Assembly: GCA_002350105.1 (NCBI GenBank)
Contig: DEDT01000062.1
Location: 13,019 to 77,018, forward strand
DNA length: 64,000 nt
Source: Selenomonadaceae bacterium UBA2897
GTDB lineage: Bacteria; Bacillota; Negativicutes; Selenomonadales; Selenomonadaceae
Direction of reading: 5' to 3'
Shown here: piece after piece, positions 28,586-37,488 of the stretch
Position numbering within the stretch: position 1 is the stretch's first letter
Layout: each line of letters begins with the position of its first letter
Translations under genes and position numbers: made by a program
The notes under the pieces: generated by a model
What the model was told of the DNA's origin: nothing
Database searches by the model: none
The model's input: the letters and a program-made list of their open reading frames with translations, nothing else

Positions 28586-28825
28586 TTACGCGTTCTTTTT
28601 CTGCTCGTCGATGTAGTTGACAACATCCTGCACGGTCTTGATCTTCTCGGCAGCTTCGTCCGGAATCTCGATGTTGAACTCTTCCTCGAAGGCCATGATC
28701 AGCTCGACGATGTCGAGGGAATCAGCACCGAGGTCATCGATGAAAGAAGACTCGATCGTTACCTCGTCACGCTCAACGCCCAGCTGCTCCGTGACGATAT
28801 CTTTTACCTTATCCAAAGTTTCCAT
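28586..28825 (-). CDS. acpP: Acyl carrier protein
   Basis: A 79-aa acidic four-helix protein. The phosphopantetheine attachment Ser36 is in [10 protein letters not shown], followed by [20 protein letters not shown] stands 9 nt before the ATG. It carries growing acyl chains for FabD, FabG, FabF, FabK and PlsX encoded around it. The hairpin after the gene should raise its transcript relative to downstream genes. Confidence 0.98.
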   Translation of the reverse strand: METLDKVKDIVTEQLGVERDEVTIESSFIDDLGADSLDIVELIMAFEEEFNIEIPDEAAEKIKTVQDVVNYIDEQKKNA

Positions 28826-28874
28826 GTGAAATTTCCTCCTTAAGTGTGGTACTTACTGTACTTATATAGTTATA

Positions 28875-29618
28875 TCACATTACCATGCCGCCGTCTACAT
28901 CGACGTTCTGGCCCGTAATATAAGCCGCTAAATCCGAAGCGAGGAACAGGACCGCATTGGCCACGTCCTCAGGCTCACCGATGCGCTGCAGGGGGATGCT
29001 CTGGAGCATGCCCTCCTTGACCTTATCCGGCAACACAGCCGTCATGTCCGTATTGATGCAGCCCGGTGCCACCGTATTCACGGTGATGCCGCGCGAGGCC
29101 AGCTCGCGTGCCGCCGACTTCGAGAAGCCCATGACACCCGCCTTGGCCGCCGCATAGTTCGTCTGACCGGCATTGCCCATGAGGCCGACGACCGAAGCCA
29201 TGTTCACGATACGACCGTAACGTTTCTTCATCATGAGACGGGAGACAGCTTTCGTGCAATGGAACACGCCCTTGAGATTCGTGTTCAGCACCGCATCGAA
29301 GTCCTCTTCCTTCATGCGCATGAGCAGGCCGTCGCGCGTAATCCCCGCGTTGTTCACGAGGATATCGATGGTGCCGAAGGCCTCCGCCACCGTCTTGACC
29401 ATGGCATCGACCTGTGCCGCATCGGAGACGTCGGCCTGCACGAGCATGGCCTCGCCGCCCGCCGCCTCGATCTCCGCCTTGACGGCCTCAGCTTTCGCCG
29501 TGTTGCCGGCGTAATTGATGGCGACCTTCGCACCCTCGCTGGCCAGCTTCAAGGCAATGGCCCGGCCAATGCCCCGGGAAGCGCCGGTAACCAGCGCAAC
29601 TTTTTCATCTAAAAGCAT
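28875..29618 (-). CDS. fabG: 3-oxoacyl-ACP reductase
   Basis: A 247-aa short-chain dehydrogenase. It has the NADPH motif [25 protein letters not shown], the catalytic Ser in [11 protein letters not shown] and the YxxxK pair in NYAAAKAG, and ends with the FabG signature [14 protein letters not shown]. The start is ATG at 29618, 9 nt after GGAGG; the fabD stop codon lies in this spacer. It reduces beta-ketoacyl-ACP in each elongation cycle. Confidence 0.96.
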   Translation of the reverse strand: MLLDEKVALVTGASRGIGRAIALKLASEGAKVAINYAGNTAKAEAVKAEIEAAGGEAMLVQADVSDAAQVDAMVKTVAEAFGTIDILVNNAGITRDGLLMRMKEEDFDAVLNTNLKGVFHCTKAVSRLMMKKRYGRIVNMASVVGLMGNAGQTNYAAAKAGVMGFSKSAARELASRGITVNTVAPGCINTDMTAVLPDKVKEGMLQSIPLQRIGEPEDVANAVLFLASDLAAYITGQNVDVDGGMVM

Positions 29619-29619
29619 A

Positions 29620-30567
29620 TTAACGGACCTCCTTGAAATAGTCAAGCGTTTTCTGCAAGCTGGCCTCATCGCCGACGTTCAGGCTCTTGATAGCCTTGTC
29701 GATGCGGCGGTTGAACCCGCAGAGCGTCTTGCCCGGGCCCGCCTCGACGAAGGTATCTGCACCGAAGTCCTGCATCGTCCTGACGCACTGGATCCACTGC
29801 ACGGGATGGTCGGCCTGCGCGACGAGATTGGTCTTGATGTCGGCCGCGCTCGTCTCCAGCTTGCCCGTGTAGTTCGAGACCACGGGAATATTCGCATCGT
29901 GGAGCGTAACCTTGTCGAGCTCGGCCGCCAGCTTTTCCGCCGCCGGCTGCATGAGCGGCGAATGGAACGGCGCCGACACGGGCAGCACGAGGGCGCGCTT
30001 GGCACCGGCCTCTTTCAATGCCGCCGCGGCAGCCTCCACGGCCGCCGTAGAGCCCGCGATGACCGTCTGGCCCGGGCAGTTGTAGTTGACGGGCAGCACC
30101 TGGCCCTTCGTCCTGGCCGCAGCTTCATCGCAGGCCTTCTGGATGGTAGCGTCATCGAGGCCGATGATGGCCGCCATGCCACCCTCGCCGACGGGAACCG
30201 CCTCCTGCATATACTGGCCGCGCTTATGCACGAGCACCACGGCATCCTGGAATGAGAGCACGCCGGCGGCCACGAGTGCCGCATACTCGCCAAGGCTGTG
30301 GCCGCCGGTGATATCCGGCTCTACACCCTGCTCTTTCAGCAGCGCATAGGCGATGACGCTCATCGTGAGGATGGCCGGCTGCGTGTTCGCCGTCAGCTTC
30401 AGGTCCTCTGCGGGGCCCTCGAAGCACATCTCCCTGATGGAGTAGCCCAGCGCTTCATCGGCCTCGGCAAAGAGCTTGCGGGCCGTCTCATATTTATCGT
30501 AAAAGTCCTTGCCCATGCCTACGGCCTGAGCACCCTGTCCCGGGAATACAAAGGCTAGTTTATTCAC
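29620..30567 (-). CDS. fabD: Malonyl-CoA:ACP transacylase
   Basis: A 315-aa enzyme that loads malonate onto ACP. It opens [19 protein letters not shown]; the nucleophile Ser91 lies in [22 protein letters not shown] carries the catalytic His. The start is GTG at 30567. The stop sits 1 nt before the fabG ATG, so the genes are coupled. Confidence 0.97.
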   Translation of the reverse strand: MNKLAFVFPGQGAQAVGMGKDFYDKYETARKLFAEADEALGYSIREMCFEGPAEDLKLTANTQPAILTMSVIAYALLKEQGVEPDITGGHSLGEYAALVAAGVLSFQDAVVLVHKRGQYMQEAVPVGEGGMAAIIGLDDATIQKACDEAAARTKGQVLPVNYNCPGQTVIAGSTAAVEAAAAALKEAGAKRALVLPVSAPFHSPLMQPAAEKLAAELDKVTLHDANIPVVSNYTGKLETSAADIKTNLVAQADHPVQWIQCVRTMQDFGADTFVEAGPGKTLCGFNRRIDKAIKSLNVGDEASLQKTLDYFKEVR

Positions 30568-30585
30568 GTTACCTTATCCCCCTGT

Positions 30586-31533
30586 TTATTCACATTTGCT
30601 GTTGATGTTTTTGACCACATCCGGCAGGCCGTTCACGATGTCCTCGATGATGGTCTTCACCGGCTTGATATCGTTGAGCATACCGGATATCTCACCGATC
30701 ATCACGGAGCCGTTGTGCACATCGCCCTCATGGGTTGCCTTATGCAGCGAGCCCACACCGAGCTTCTCAAGCTCCTCAGGCGAAGCACCCTCGCTCTCCA
30801 TCTTCAGGAACTTGCGCGTGAGCTGGTTCTGCAGCACGCGCGCCGGATGACCGAGCGTACGGCCCGTGACCACCGTGGAACGATCCTTGGCCTTGAGCAC
30901 GAAATCCTTATAGTTCGGATGCGCAATGCACTCTTCGCTCATGACGAAGCGAGAACCCATCTGGATAGCCTGCGCGCCCAGCGCGAAGGCCGCTACCATA
31001 CCGCGTGAATCCGCAATACCGCCCGCACCGATGACCGGCACATCCACGGCATCGACGACCTGCGGCACGAGAGCCATCGTCGTGATCTCGCCGATATGAC
31101 CGCCCGACTCCGTGCCCTCAGCGATGACCGCATCGGCACCCGAACGCACGAGGCGCTTCGCGAGAGCCACAGACGCCACGACCGGGATAACCTTCGAGCC
31201 GATTTCCTTCAGCGCCGGCACATATTCGCCCGGATTGCCTGCGCCCGTCGTAACGACCGGCACTTTCTCGTCGAGCACGACCTGCATGACATCCTTGACG
31301 TGCGGGCTGAGAAGCATCACGTTCACGCCGAAAGGCTTATCCGTCCAGCCCTTGCACTTCTGGATTTCCTTGCGCAGCAAATCACCCGGCATGTTGCCCG
31401 CACCGATGATGCCCAGGCCACCTGCATTCGACACTGCCGATGCCAGCTCCGCCGTACCGATCCAGGCCATGCCGCCCTGGAAAATCGGGTATTTAATATG
31501 CAGGAGCTTACAGATAGCGTTATTCTCAAACAT
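30586..31533 (-). CDS. fabK: FMN-dependent enoyl-ACP reductase FabK
   Basis: A 315-aa FMN TIM-barrel reductase, the triclosan-resistant isofunctional replacement for FabI. It has IKYPIFQGGMAWIGTAELA, GVNVMLLSPH, VVTTGAGNPGEYV, VIAEGTESGGHIGE and VIGAGGIADSRGMVAAFALGA (split), and MGSRFVMSEE. The start is ATG at 31533 behind GGAGG. Length, the SGGHIG block and the position between plsX and fabD support FabK rather than a nitronate monooxygenase. No fabI is visible in the window. Confidence 0.93.
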   Translation of the reverse strand: MFENNAICKLLHIKYPIFQGGMAWIGTAELASAVSNAGGLGIIGAGNMPGDLLRKEIQKCKGWTDKPFGVNVMLLSPHVKDVMQVVLDEKVPVVTTGAGNPGEYVPALKEIGSKVIPVVASVALAKRLVRSGADAVIAEGTESGGHIGEITTMALVPQVVDAVDVPVIGAGGIADSRGMVAAFALGAQAIQMGSRFVMSEECIAHPNYKDFVLKAKDRSTVVTGRTLGHPARVLQNQLTRKFLKMESEGASPEELEKLGVGSLHKATHEGDVHNGSVMIGEISGMLNDIKPVKTIIEDIVNGLPDVVKNINSKCE

Positions 31534-31593
31534 GCAAAAATCCTCCTTCAGGCGGCGTGCCAAAACGCCTCTGATTGTTTAACGTACGATACC

Positions 31594-32673
31594 TCACGGC
31601 TGGCTGCTTTCCTGCAGCTGCTGTGCTTTCACTGCCGCCGCTTTCGCCGCTTCTTCCTCGGCCTTGGCCAGCTGCTCCTCCTCCACGATTGTATCGTGGA
31701 TATGCTCGAGCACCTTGCCATCGACATAGTCATCCGCCACGCCGATGGCGCTGCAGATCGACTTGGCCTTCGAGGAACCGTGGCTGATGATGCAGACGCC
31801 GTTGACGCCCAGGAGCGGCGCACCGCCGTACTCCGTTACATCGAGCCGCTTGCCGAGCTTGCGCAGCGTAGGCACGAGCAGCAGGGCACCGAGCTTTGCG
31901 AGCAGGCCGCCGTGTTTCAGGGCATCCTTGAGCAGTCCCATGATGGTATTCGCCAGACCCTCTGCAAATTTTAGCACAATATTGCCGACAAATCCATCAC
32001 AAATTACGACATCAAAGTCGCCCGTAGGCACATCCCTGCCTTCGGCATTGCCGCAGAAATTAATGGTATGTACATTCTTGAGCAGTTCGTGCGTCGCCTT
32101 GGCCTGCTCATTGCCCTTGGTTTCCTCTTCGCCGATGTTCAGCAAGCCCACGCGCGGGGACTTGATGCCGAAAACGTACTGTGCATAGATGGACCCCATG
32201 ATGCCGCTCTGCACGAGATGTTCCGGCTTCGTATCGACATTCGCGCCAGAATCCAGGAGCAGCGTCACGCCCTTCGGCGTCGGCATCGGCGTCGCGATGG
32301 TCGGGCGCCCGATGCCCTTGATGCGCTTGAGAATGAACTGCGCTGCCGTCACGGCCGCGCCCGTACTGCCCGCCGAGAGCACAGCATCGCAGGTGCCGTC
32401 CTTGACGAGCTGCGTAGCAACGACCACGGAGGCGTCCTTCTTCTTGCGCACGGCCTCCGCCGGATGCTCGCCCATCGCGATGACTTCCGTCGTATGGTGG
32501 ATGGTGATGCCCAGCTTTTCCCAGTCCGGCGTCTCCGCAAGGACCTCGCGAATCTGCGGCTCATCACCGACAAGCACGATCTCGCAATGATATTTGCGAG
32601 CCGCGTCCACCGAACCCCTGACTATTTCCCTAGGCGCAAAATCGCCGCCCATGGCGTCAACTGCAATCTTCAC
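31594..32673 (-). CDS. plsX: Phosphate acyltransferase PlsX
   Basis: A 359-aa peripheral membrane enzyme that converts acyl-ACP to acyl-phosphate for phospholipid synthesis. The N-terminus IAVDAMGGDFAP, the block SAGSTGAAVTAAQF and DVVICDGFVGNIVLKFAEG are diagnostic. The start is GTG at 32673, 2 nt after the fapR stop. The C-terminus has an Ala/Glu-rich extension (EEEQLAKAEEEAAKAAAVKA) that is longer than in most homologues. Confidence 0.96.
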   Translation of the reverse strand: MKIAVDAMGGDFAPREIVRGSVDAARKYHCEIVLVGDEPQIREVLAETPDWEKLGITIHHTTEVIAMGEHPAEAVRKKKDASVVVATQLVKDGTCDAVLSAGSTGAAVTAAQFILKRIKGIGRPTIATPMPTPKGVTLLLDSGANVDTKPEHLVQSGIMGSIYAQYVFGIKSPRVGLLNIGEEETKGNEQAKATHELLKNVHTINFCGNAEGRDVPTGDFDVVICDGFVGNIVLKFAEGLANTIMGLLKDALKHGGLLAKLGALLLVPTLRKLGKRLDVTEYGGAPLLGVNGVCIISHGSSKAKSICSAIGVADDYVDGKVLEHIHDTIVEEEQLAKAEEEAAKAAAVKAQQLQESSQP

Positions 32674-32675
32674 CG

Positions 32676-33245
32676 TTACATCCCCTTTGCTTCCGCCCAC
32701 GAAACCATGATGAACTTCGCCCGGAAGACTTCCTGCCGGTCGTTATGGGTCTTGACCCAGACAAAATATTTATTGCCGCGCACCTTCACGATCTCCGCCT
32801 TGGCGATGAGCTTCTCGCCCACGTGCACGGGTACCTTATACTTCACATTCGCAACGCCCGTCACCACGAGCGGCGCATCGATGATGGCCTGTGCCAGCGA
32901 ATCCGCCTGCGAGAACATGTAATGTCCCCGCGCGATCTTCGACTTTTCAAAGACCATATCGTCCGTGATGCGCAGCAGAGAGATACCGGAATGACCGAGC
33001 TCGAGATCGATGAGCTCGCCCACGACCTCACTCTTCTGAATGGACTTGACCTTGTTCTGCGCATGCTCTGCCATCTGCCGGATGCGTCCACGCAACTCCG
33101 GAATGCCCAGCTCCAGACGATCCAGGCGAATGGTCTGCACGCTGACGGCGAGATTGCGTGCCAGCTCCTCATCGGTCAGGAATGGTTTCTCCCTGACCTG
33201 CTGTACGAGCAGCTGCTGCCTGACTTTTTTCTTCACCCTGGCCAT
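32676..33245 (-). CDS. fapR: FapR, global regulator of fatty-acid and phospholipid synthesis
   Basis: A 189-aa repressor. The N-terminal DeoR-like helix-turn-helix has KPFLTDEELARNLAVSVQTIRLDR (in two parts), followed by the linking helix LGIPELRGRIRQMAEH, and the C-terminal hot-dog domain that binds malonyl-CoA contains IARGHYMFSQADSLAQAII. It heads the plsX-fab operon as in Bacillus and is expected to bind a site near its own promoter at 33314-33342. Malonyl-CoA relieves repression. Confidence 0.95.
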   Translation of the reverse strand: MARVKKKVRQQLLVQQVREKPFLTDEELARNLAVSVQTIRLDRLELGIPELRGRIRQMAEHAQNKVKSIQKSEVVGELIDLELGHSGISLLRITDDMVFEKSKIARGHYMFSQADSLAQAIIDAPLVVTGVANVKYKVPVHVGEKLIAKAEIVKVRGNKYFVWVKTHNDRQEVFRAKFIMVSWAEAKGM

Positions 33246-33313
33246 TGCAGCACCTCCTCACTGTTCTGCGGTCAAAAATTAAGACCTGCTGCTACTAGCT
33301 CACATAATGGACT

Positions 33314-33342
33314 ATTATAGAGGCTAAGTCCTAAAAATGCAA
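33314..33342 (-). promoter_or_regulatory. fapR operon promoter with possible FapR site
   Basis: TTGCAT (33342-33337), 17-nt spacer and a perfect TATAAT (33319-33314) on the minus strand. The spacer contains TTAGGACTTAG, which resembles one half and centre of the Bacillus FapR operator (TTAGTACCTAGTACTAA), consistent with autoregulation. Confidence 0.65.
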
Positions 33343-33371
33343 GTTTTTTCTGTATGCCCCGTGCGGGCAAA

Positions 33372-33402
33372 AAAATAAGCAGGACCAAAACGTCCTGCTT
33401 AT
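33372..33402 (-). terminator. Terminator after rpmF
   Basis: AAGCAGGAC and GTCCTGCTT (extended by ATAAG/CTTAT) form the stem with a 6-nt loop, followed on the minus strand by TTTTTTT. It separates the DUF177-rpmF unit from the fapR promoter. Confidence 0.9.
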
Positions 33403-33412
33403 CCTCTTTTGC

Positions 33413-33592
33413 TTACTCAGCGGCCTTGACAACCTCTTTGCCATCATAGTAGCCACATTCCGGGCATACATGATGAGGCATCTTCGGCTCGTGGCACTGC
33501 GGGCATGCTACGTAGCCCGGTGCCGTCAGTTTCCAGTTCGCGCGGCGCTGATCGCGGCGTGCCTTGGACATCTTGCGCTTTGGTACTGCCAT
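33413..33592 (-). CDS. rpmF: 50S ribosomal protein L32
   Basis: A 59-aa basic protein, [18 protein letters not shown] at the N-terminus, then the zinc-ribbon cysteines CPQC and CPEC 13 residues apart. This is the Cys-containing (C+) form of L32. It begins 30 nt after the DUF177 stop, the order found across bacteria. Confidence 0.97.
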   Translation of the reverse strand: MAVPKRKMSKARRDQRRANWKLTAPGYVACPQCHEPKMPHHVCPECGYYDGKEVVKAAE

Positions 33593-33622
33593 GTCGGATA
33601 CACCTCCTCGTCATCCATTTCT

Positions 33623-34126
33623 TCAATCATCCAATTTCAATTGCTGCAATGCTGCCAGGCGCGGATCCGGCACGAAGCGGTCACAGCCGCAGTCGCCTTC
33701 ATTCAGATCATGTCCGCACACCGGGCAAAGTCCCTTACAATCGGGTTTGCAGATATTGCTGAGCGGCTGTGCTGCGAGCAGCGTGTCGCGCACGAGCGCC
33801 GCGAGATCCAGAACATCGCCGTCAAAGGAATTGACTTCGTCCGTATCCCCGCGTCCGCGCCGAAAATCCTCGGCGAATGGATGCTCCTGCGGCTCTGTGC
33901 AGGGCTTGCAGCAGCGGTCGCATACGAAATGCTTGACCGCATGAATCTGTCCCCCAACGCGCAGAACCGTGCCGGTGTTGACCACCTTGCCCGTGACCCG
34001 TACCGGATCCTCGAACGCACAGTCCTGGCTCTGCACATCCAGCTCCACTGGCGAAATGGCAAAGGCAAAGGGAAGCTCCCCGCCTGCCTGCCCCAGCAGC
34101 TCAGCAATATTAACCAGCATATTCAT
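33623..34126 (-). CDS. DUF177 (YceD) protein
   Basis: A 167-aa protein of the YceD/DUF177 family encoded upstream of rpmF. It has the family's metal-binding-like motifs: FVCDRCCKPC in the middle and CKPDCKGLCPVCGHDLNEGDC near the C-terminus (six Cys). YceD is linked to 23S rRNA and L32 accumulation in plants and bacteria; the detailed role is unsettled. It precedes rpmF by 30 nt. Confidence 0.93.
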   Translation of the reverse strand: MNMLVNIAELLGQAGGELPFAFAISPVELDVQSQDCAFEDPVRVTGKVVNTGTVLRVGGQIHAVKHFVCDRCCKPCTEPQEHPFAEDFRRGRGDTDEVNSFDGDVLDLAALVRDTLLAAQPLSNICKPDCKGLCPVCGHDLNEGDCGCDRFVPDPRLAALQQLKLDD

Positions 34127-34223
34127 TCAGCATCAACCTCAATACATTATAGTCATGGCCCCCTGCTTTGTCAAGCAACAGACCCTGTCACCTTCTCCGC
34201 GATGATGTGTCTCACCGCATGGC

Positions 34224-35438
34224 TCATTTGCCGAGGCGGTGATACATCTCCTGCACGGCCGCGCGCTGCACCTGCTTCAGCGGCACCTGCTGCGCGGCGG
34301 CGAGTTCACGGCAATCCTCGTACTCCGCCGAAACATTCACGAGCTCGCCCTGCCATGCGCTGACCTTGCAGCTCACGCTGCCATAGGGCGTATCGACGCG
34401 CGCGAGGTGCCGCGCCGCCTCCAGCCTTTCCGCCACGGGCATCACGCGGATGCCGATGCTCGTCGTCTCACGGAAAATCAACTCCGCCAGCGCCGCCCGA
34501 TGCTCCGCATCTGTGAGCACGGAGAGCTGCTGCGCAGGGCGATTCTTCTTCATATAAATGGGCGTCGCCCAGACATCCAGCGCCCCCGCCGCCAACAGCT
34601 GATCGAAAAGATAGCCGTAGATCTGCGGACTCATATCGTCGATGTTGGCCTCGAGGATACAGCGCTCGCTGAGCATTGCCCCCGTGCACTCGCCTAAATA
34701 GAGCCGCAATACATTGGGTATCTCCAAATCCCAGGTACCCGCACCATAGGCGATTCTCTCCGTATGAAAGCCCTGCGGCACACTCTCGCTGTAACGCGCC
34801 AGCGTATAGATGACCGCGGCCCCCGTCGGCGTGGTGAGTTCTTTCTCCGCCAGCTGCTGACAGGTGGGAAAATCCTTCGTGAGCTCGGCCACGGCCGGCG
34901 CGGGCACGGGCATGAGCCCGTGAGCACAGTGCACGAAACCGCGTCCGAGGTTCAGTCGCGAAGCATAGACCTGCTCGATGCCGAGATAGTCGAGGCAGAT
35001 GGCCGTCCCCACGATATCGACGATGGAGTCCACGGCCCCGACCTCATGGAACGCGACTTCCTCGGGAGACTTGCCGTGCACCTTGCCCTCGGCCTCCGCA
35101 AGCTGGTTGAACACGGCGAGGGCCTGCTGCTTCACCGCCATCGCCATCGATGATTGCTCCAGCAACTCGCGGATATCACGCAACGTGCGATGCGCGTGAT
35201 GATGTTCGTGGTGATGCCCATGGTCTTCAGCCTGTTCTTTGGTCAGCTGCACATCCACGTACAACGCATGGATGCCGTTCTTCACGACTTCCTCTACCTG
35301 CAGGCTGAATTCATCCTTGACCGGCAGTTTCTGCAGTTCCTTGCGCAGGTATGCCTCCGGCACGCCCGCCTGCAGAAAGGCACCGAGCAGCATATTGCCG
35401 CTGATGCCCGCAAAACAATCGAGATAGATGGCTTTCAT
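34224..35438 (-). CDS. larC: LarC nickel insertion protein (pincer cofactor synthesis)
   Basis: A 404-aa CTP-dependent cyclometallase that inserts Ni into the pincer cofactor of lactate racemase and related enzymes. It starts MKAIYLDCFAGISGNMLLGAF, has a His-rich loop (HGHHHEHHHAH, 73-83) suited to nickel binding, and ETTSIGIR near the C-terminus. In Lactobacillus plantarum larC is read through a programmed frameshift (LarC1/LarC2); here it is one uninterrupted frame. larB lies 34 nt upstream. No larA or larE is in the window. Confidence 0.94.
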   Translation of the reverse strand: MKAIYLDCFAGISGNMLLGAFLQAGVPEAYLRKELQKLPVKDEFSLQVEEVVKNGIHALYVDVQLTKEQAEDHGHHHEHHHAHRTLRDIRELLEQSSMAMAVKQQALAVFNQLAEAEGKVHGKSPEEVAFHEVGAVDSIVDIVGTAICLDYLGIEQVYASRLNLGRGFVHCAHGLMPVPAPAVAELTKDFPTCQQLAEKELTTPTGAAVIYTLARYSESVPQGFHTERIAYGAGTWDLEIPNVLRLYLGECTGAMLSERCILEANIDDMSPQIYGYLFDQLLAAGALDVWATPIYMKKNRPAQQLSVLTDAEHRAALAELIFRETTSIGIRVMPVAERLEAARHLARVDTPYGSVSCKVSAWQGELVNVSAEYEDCRELAAAQQVPLKQVQRAAVQEMYHRLGK

Positions 35439-35472
35439 AGTCGGCCTCCTTCATTCTTGAACGCTGCCAGCT

Positions 35473-36231
35473 TCACCGCAAATGATTTATCTTGCTGGCC
35501 AGCACACCTGCACCGAAACCGTTGTCGATATTCACGACGGATACGCCGGCCGCACAACTGTTGAGCATGGATAAGAGCGCCGACAGGCCGTGCAGCGAAG
35601 CCCCATAGCCGATGCTCGTGGGCACGGCAATCACGGGCTTGTTCGTAAGCCCGCCCACGACGGAGGCCAATGCTCCCTCCATGCCCGCGACGACGACGAT
35701 GACATTGGCGCGCTCGATATCCTTGATATGCGCAAATAGCCGGTGGATGCCCGCCACACCGCAATCGTAGAAGCTCCTGACCGTATTGCCCCAAAGGTAA
35801 GCCGTAAGCTCCGCCTCCCGCGCCACGGGGATATCACTCGTCCCCGCCGTCAGCACGAGGATTTCGTGCTGCGCATCGCGCTGGATGCGCGTATCGCGGT
35901 CAAGATAGATGATGCGCGCCGCTTCATCGTACTTTGCCTCGGGCATGGCCGCCCGTACATAGGCGTACTGCTCCGCACTGCAGCGCGTAGCCATGACGTT
36001 GCCCTCGCTGTGCGCGCAGAGCGACTGCATGATGCCGAGGACCTGCTCCTTCGTCTTGCTCTCGCCGTAGATGACCTCGGGGAAGCCCTGCCGGATCTCG
36101 CGGGCGTGATCCACCTCCGCGTAGCGCATATCCTCGAAGGGCGCATCGCAGATGGCCTTGACTGCCTCCTGCTCGCTCATGCTCCCCTGCTTGTATTTCG
36201 TCAGCAGTGCCCTGATTTCCCTTTCCGTCAT
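35473..36231 (-). CDS. larB: LarB, pyridinium-3,5-biscarboxylate synthase
   Basis: A 252-aa enzyme resembling PurE in its C-terminal half, which carboxylates nicotinate adenine dinucleotide in the first step of pincer-cofactor synthesis. Typical blocks: ILVLTAGTSDIPVAREA, NVIVVVAGMEGALASVVGGL, VIAVPTSIGYGASLHGLSAL and NIDNGFGAG. It forms a two-gene unit with larC. Confidence 0.94.
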   Translation of the reverse strand: MTEREIRALLTKYKQGSMSEQEAVKAICDAPFEDMRYAEVDHAREIRQGFPEVIYGESKTKEQVLGIMQSLCAHSEGNVMATRCSAEQYAYVRAAMPEAKYDEAARIIYLDRDTRIQRDAQHEILVLTAGTSDIPVAREAELTAYLWGNTVRSFYDCGVAGIHRLFAHIKDIERANVIVVVAGMEGALASVVGGLTNKPVIAVPTSIGYGASLHGLSALLSMLNSCAAGVSVVNIDNGFGAGVLASKINHLR

Positions 36232-36263
36232 GCGATACCCTGCCTTTCTGCTCCAGCTGCAAA

Positions 36264-36292
36264 GAAAGCCCGAGGATAAACCTCAGGCTTTC
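36264..36292 (-). terminator. Terminator after the coiled-coil gene
   Basis: GAAAGCCTGAGG and CCTCGGGCTTTC form a 12-bp stem (one G-T pair) with a 5-nt loop and a short T-rich tail on the minus strand. Confidence 0.8.
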
Positions 36293-36300
36293 CTGTATCT

Positions 36301-36990
36301 TTATTCCTGCGGTGCCTGCGGCTGGGGTGCCGGAGTCGGCACATGCTCCGCCTGCGACTGCTTGTCCAGCTGGGCACGGCCCTGCTGCAGTACCTGCATC
36401 GCCTGCTGCAGGCCGCCCTCCGCCTGCTGTACGTTCTGGAATGTCGTGCCCACATGCTGCAGCAATTGGTCGAACACCTGCTTCGCGTAGGCATCGGCGT
36501 TGCCGCGCAGCTGCATGGCGTAGTTGTCGGCATTGTCGCTGACCTGCCTGGCATTTGCCTGTGCGCGCTCCATGATTTCGCGCTCCTGCTCCTGCGTCTG
36601 CTGCAGGATGGTCTTGGCGCGTTCCTTGGCCTGCTTGACGATCTCATGCTCATTCGTCAGCTTCTCGCCGTAGTTCTTTGCATCCTCTACGATCTGGTCG
36701 GCTTCATGCTCCGCCGCCTCGATGATCTCGTCCTGCTGCTGCAGGATGGCCATGGCCTGATCGACGACCTCAGGCAGATTATGTCGCAGGTCGTCGACAT
36801 AGTGCGCCAGCTCGTTATCGTTGATTACGACCTTGTCGGCCAGCGGCAGTTTATAGGCCTGAGCCACCATTTCTTCCAGCCGGTTCATGCTATCATTGAT
36901 ACCCTTGAGCATCGTGCGCACGCGCCGCTCGTCGATGGTCACTTCCCCGTCATCTGATGCACCGGCCACCCGTAATTCTTTATCTGCCAT
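36301..36990 (-). CDS. Coiled-coil protein resembling ATP synthase b/E subunits or DivIVA
   Basis: A 229-aa soluble, strongly helical protein. Residues about 65-190 form a long coiled coil rich in Gln, Glu and Ala (ILQQQDEIIEAAEHEADQIV, NYGEKLTNEHEIVKQAKERA), as in V-type ATPase subunit E/H or F-type b domains; there is no membrane anchor. The C-terminus is Pro/Gln-rich. It sits 6 nt after coaD. Such genes are often found next to coaD in Firmicutes and their function is not established; it is not part of an ATP synthase operon here. Confidence 0.75.
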   Translation of the reverse strand: MADKELRVAGASDDGEVTIDERRVRTMLKGINDSMNRLEEMVAQAYKLPLADKVVINDNELAHYVDDLRHNLPEVVDQAMAILQQQDEIIEAAEHEADQIVEDAKNYGEKLTNEHEIVKQAKERAKTILQQTQEQEREIMERAQANARQVSDNADNYAMQLRGNADAYAKQVFDQLLQHVGTTFQNVQQAEGGLQQAMQVLQQGRAQLDKQSQAEHVPTPAPQPQAPQE

Positions 36991-36996
36991 AATCGC

Positions 36997-37488
36997 TTAC
37001 TCCCTTTCTTGCTCTGCCCGACGCGCTGCCACGGCCTCGGCCACGCACGCGGGCACAAGGCCCTCGACGCTGCCGCCGAAATGAATCAGTTCGCGGATGC
37101 CGGAGGAACTGACAAAGGAAAACTCCGGCCGCGTCAGCAGGAAAATCGTATCAATACCCGGCTGCAGATGCCGGTTCATATAGGCTTCATTCTGCTCGTA
37201 CTCCAGATCCTTGACCGAGCGCACACCGCGCACGATGACGCTGGCTTCGTGCTGCACCATATAGTCCGTGAGCAGGCCGGAGAACGCATCCACCTTCACA
37301 TTCGGCAGCCCACTCACTGCCGTGCGCAGAAAGGCCACGCGCTCGGCAATGGTGAACATGCCCTTTTTGTGAATATTGCGAAAAACGCAGATCGTCAGCT
37401 CATCGAACATGTGGCTGGCCCGCGCAAAGATATCGACGTGACCGAGCGTCACGGGATCGAAACTGCCTGAGCACACTGCCCTGACCAT
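36997..37488 (-). CDS. coaD: Phosphopantetheine adenylyltransferase
   Basis: A 163-aa nucleotidyltransferase of coenzyme A synthesis. It has the (H)xGH motif region GSFDPVTLGHVDIFARA, VRGVRSVKDLEYEQ and the C-terminal SFVSSSGIREL (ISSSxxR type). The ATG directly abuts the rsmD stop. The rsmD-coaD pair is common across bacteria. Confidence 0.97.
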   Translation of the reverse strand: MVRAVCSGSFDPVTLGHVDIFARASHMFDELTICVFRNIHKKGMFTIAERVAFLRTAVSGLPNVKVDAFSGLLTDYMVQHEASVIVRGVRSVKDLEYEQNEAYMNRHLQPGIDTIFLLTRPEFSFVSSSGIRELIHFGGSVEGLVPACVAEAVAARRAEQERE

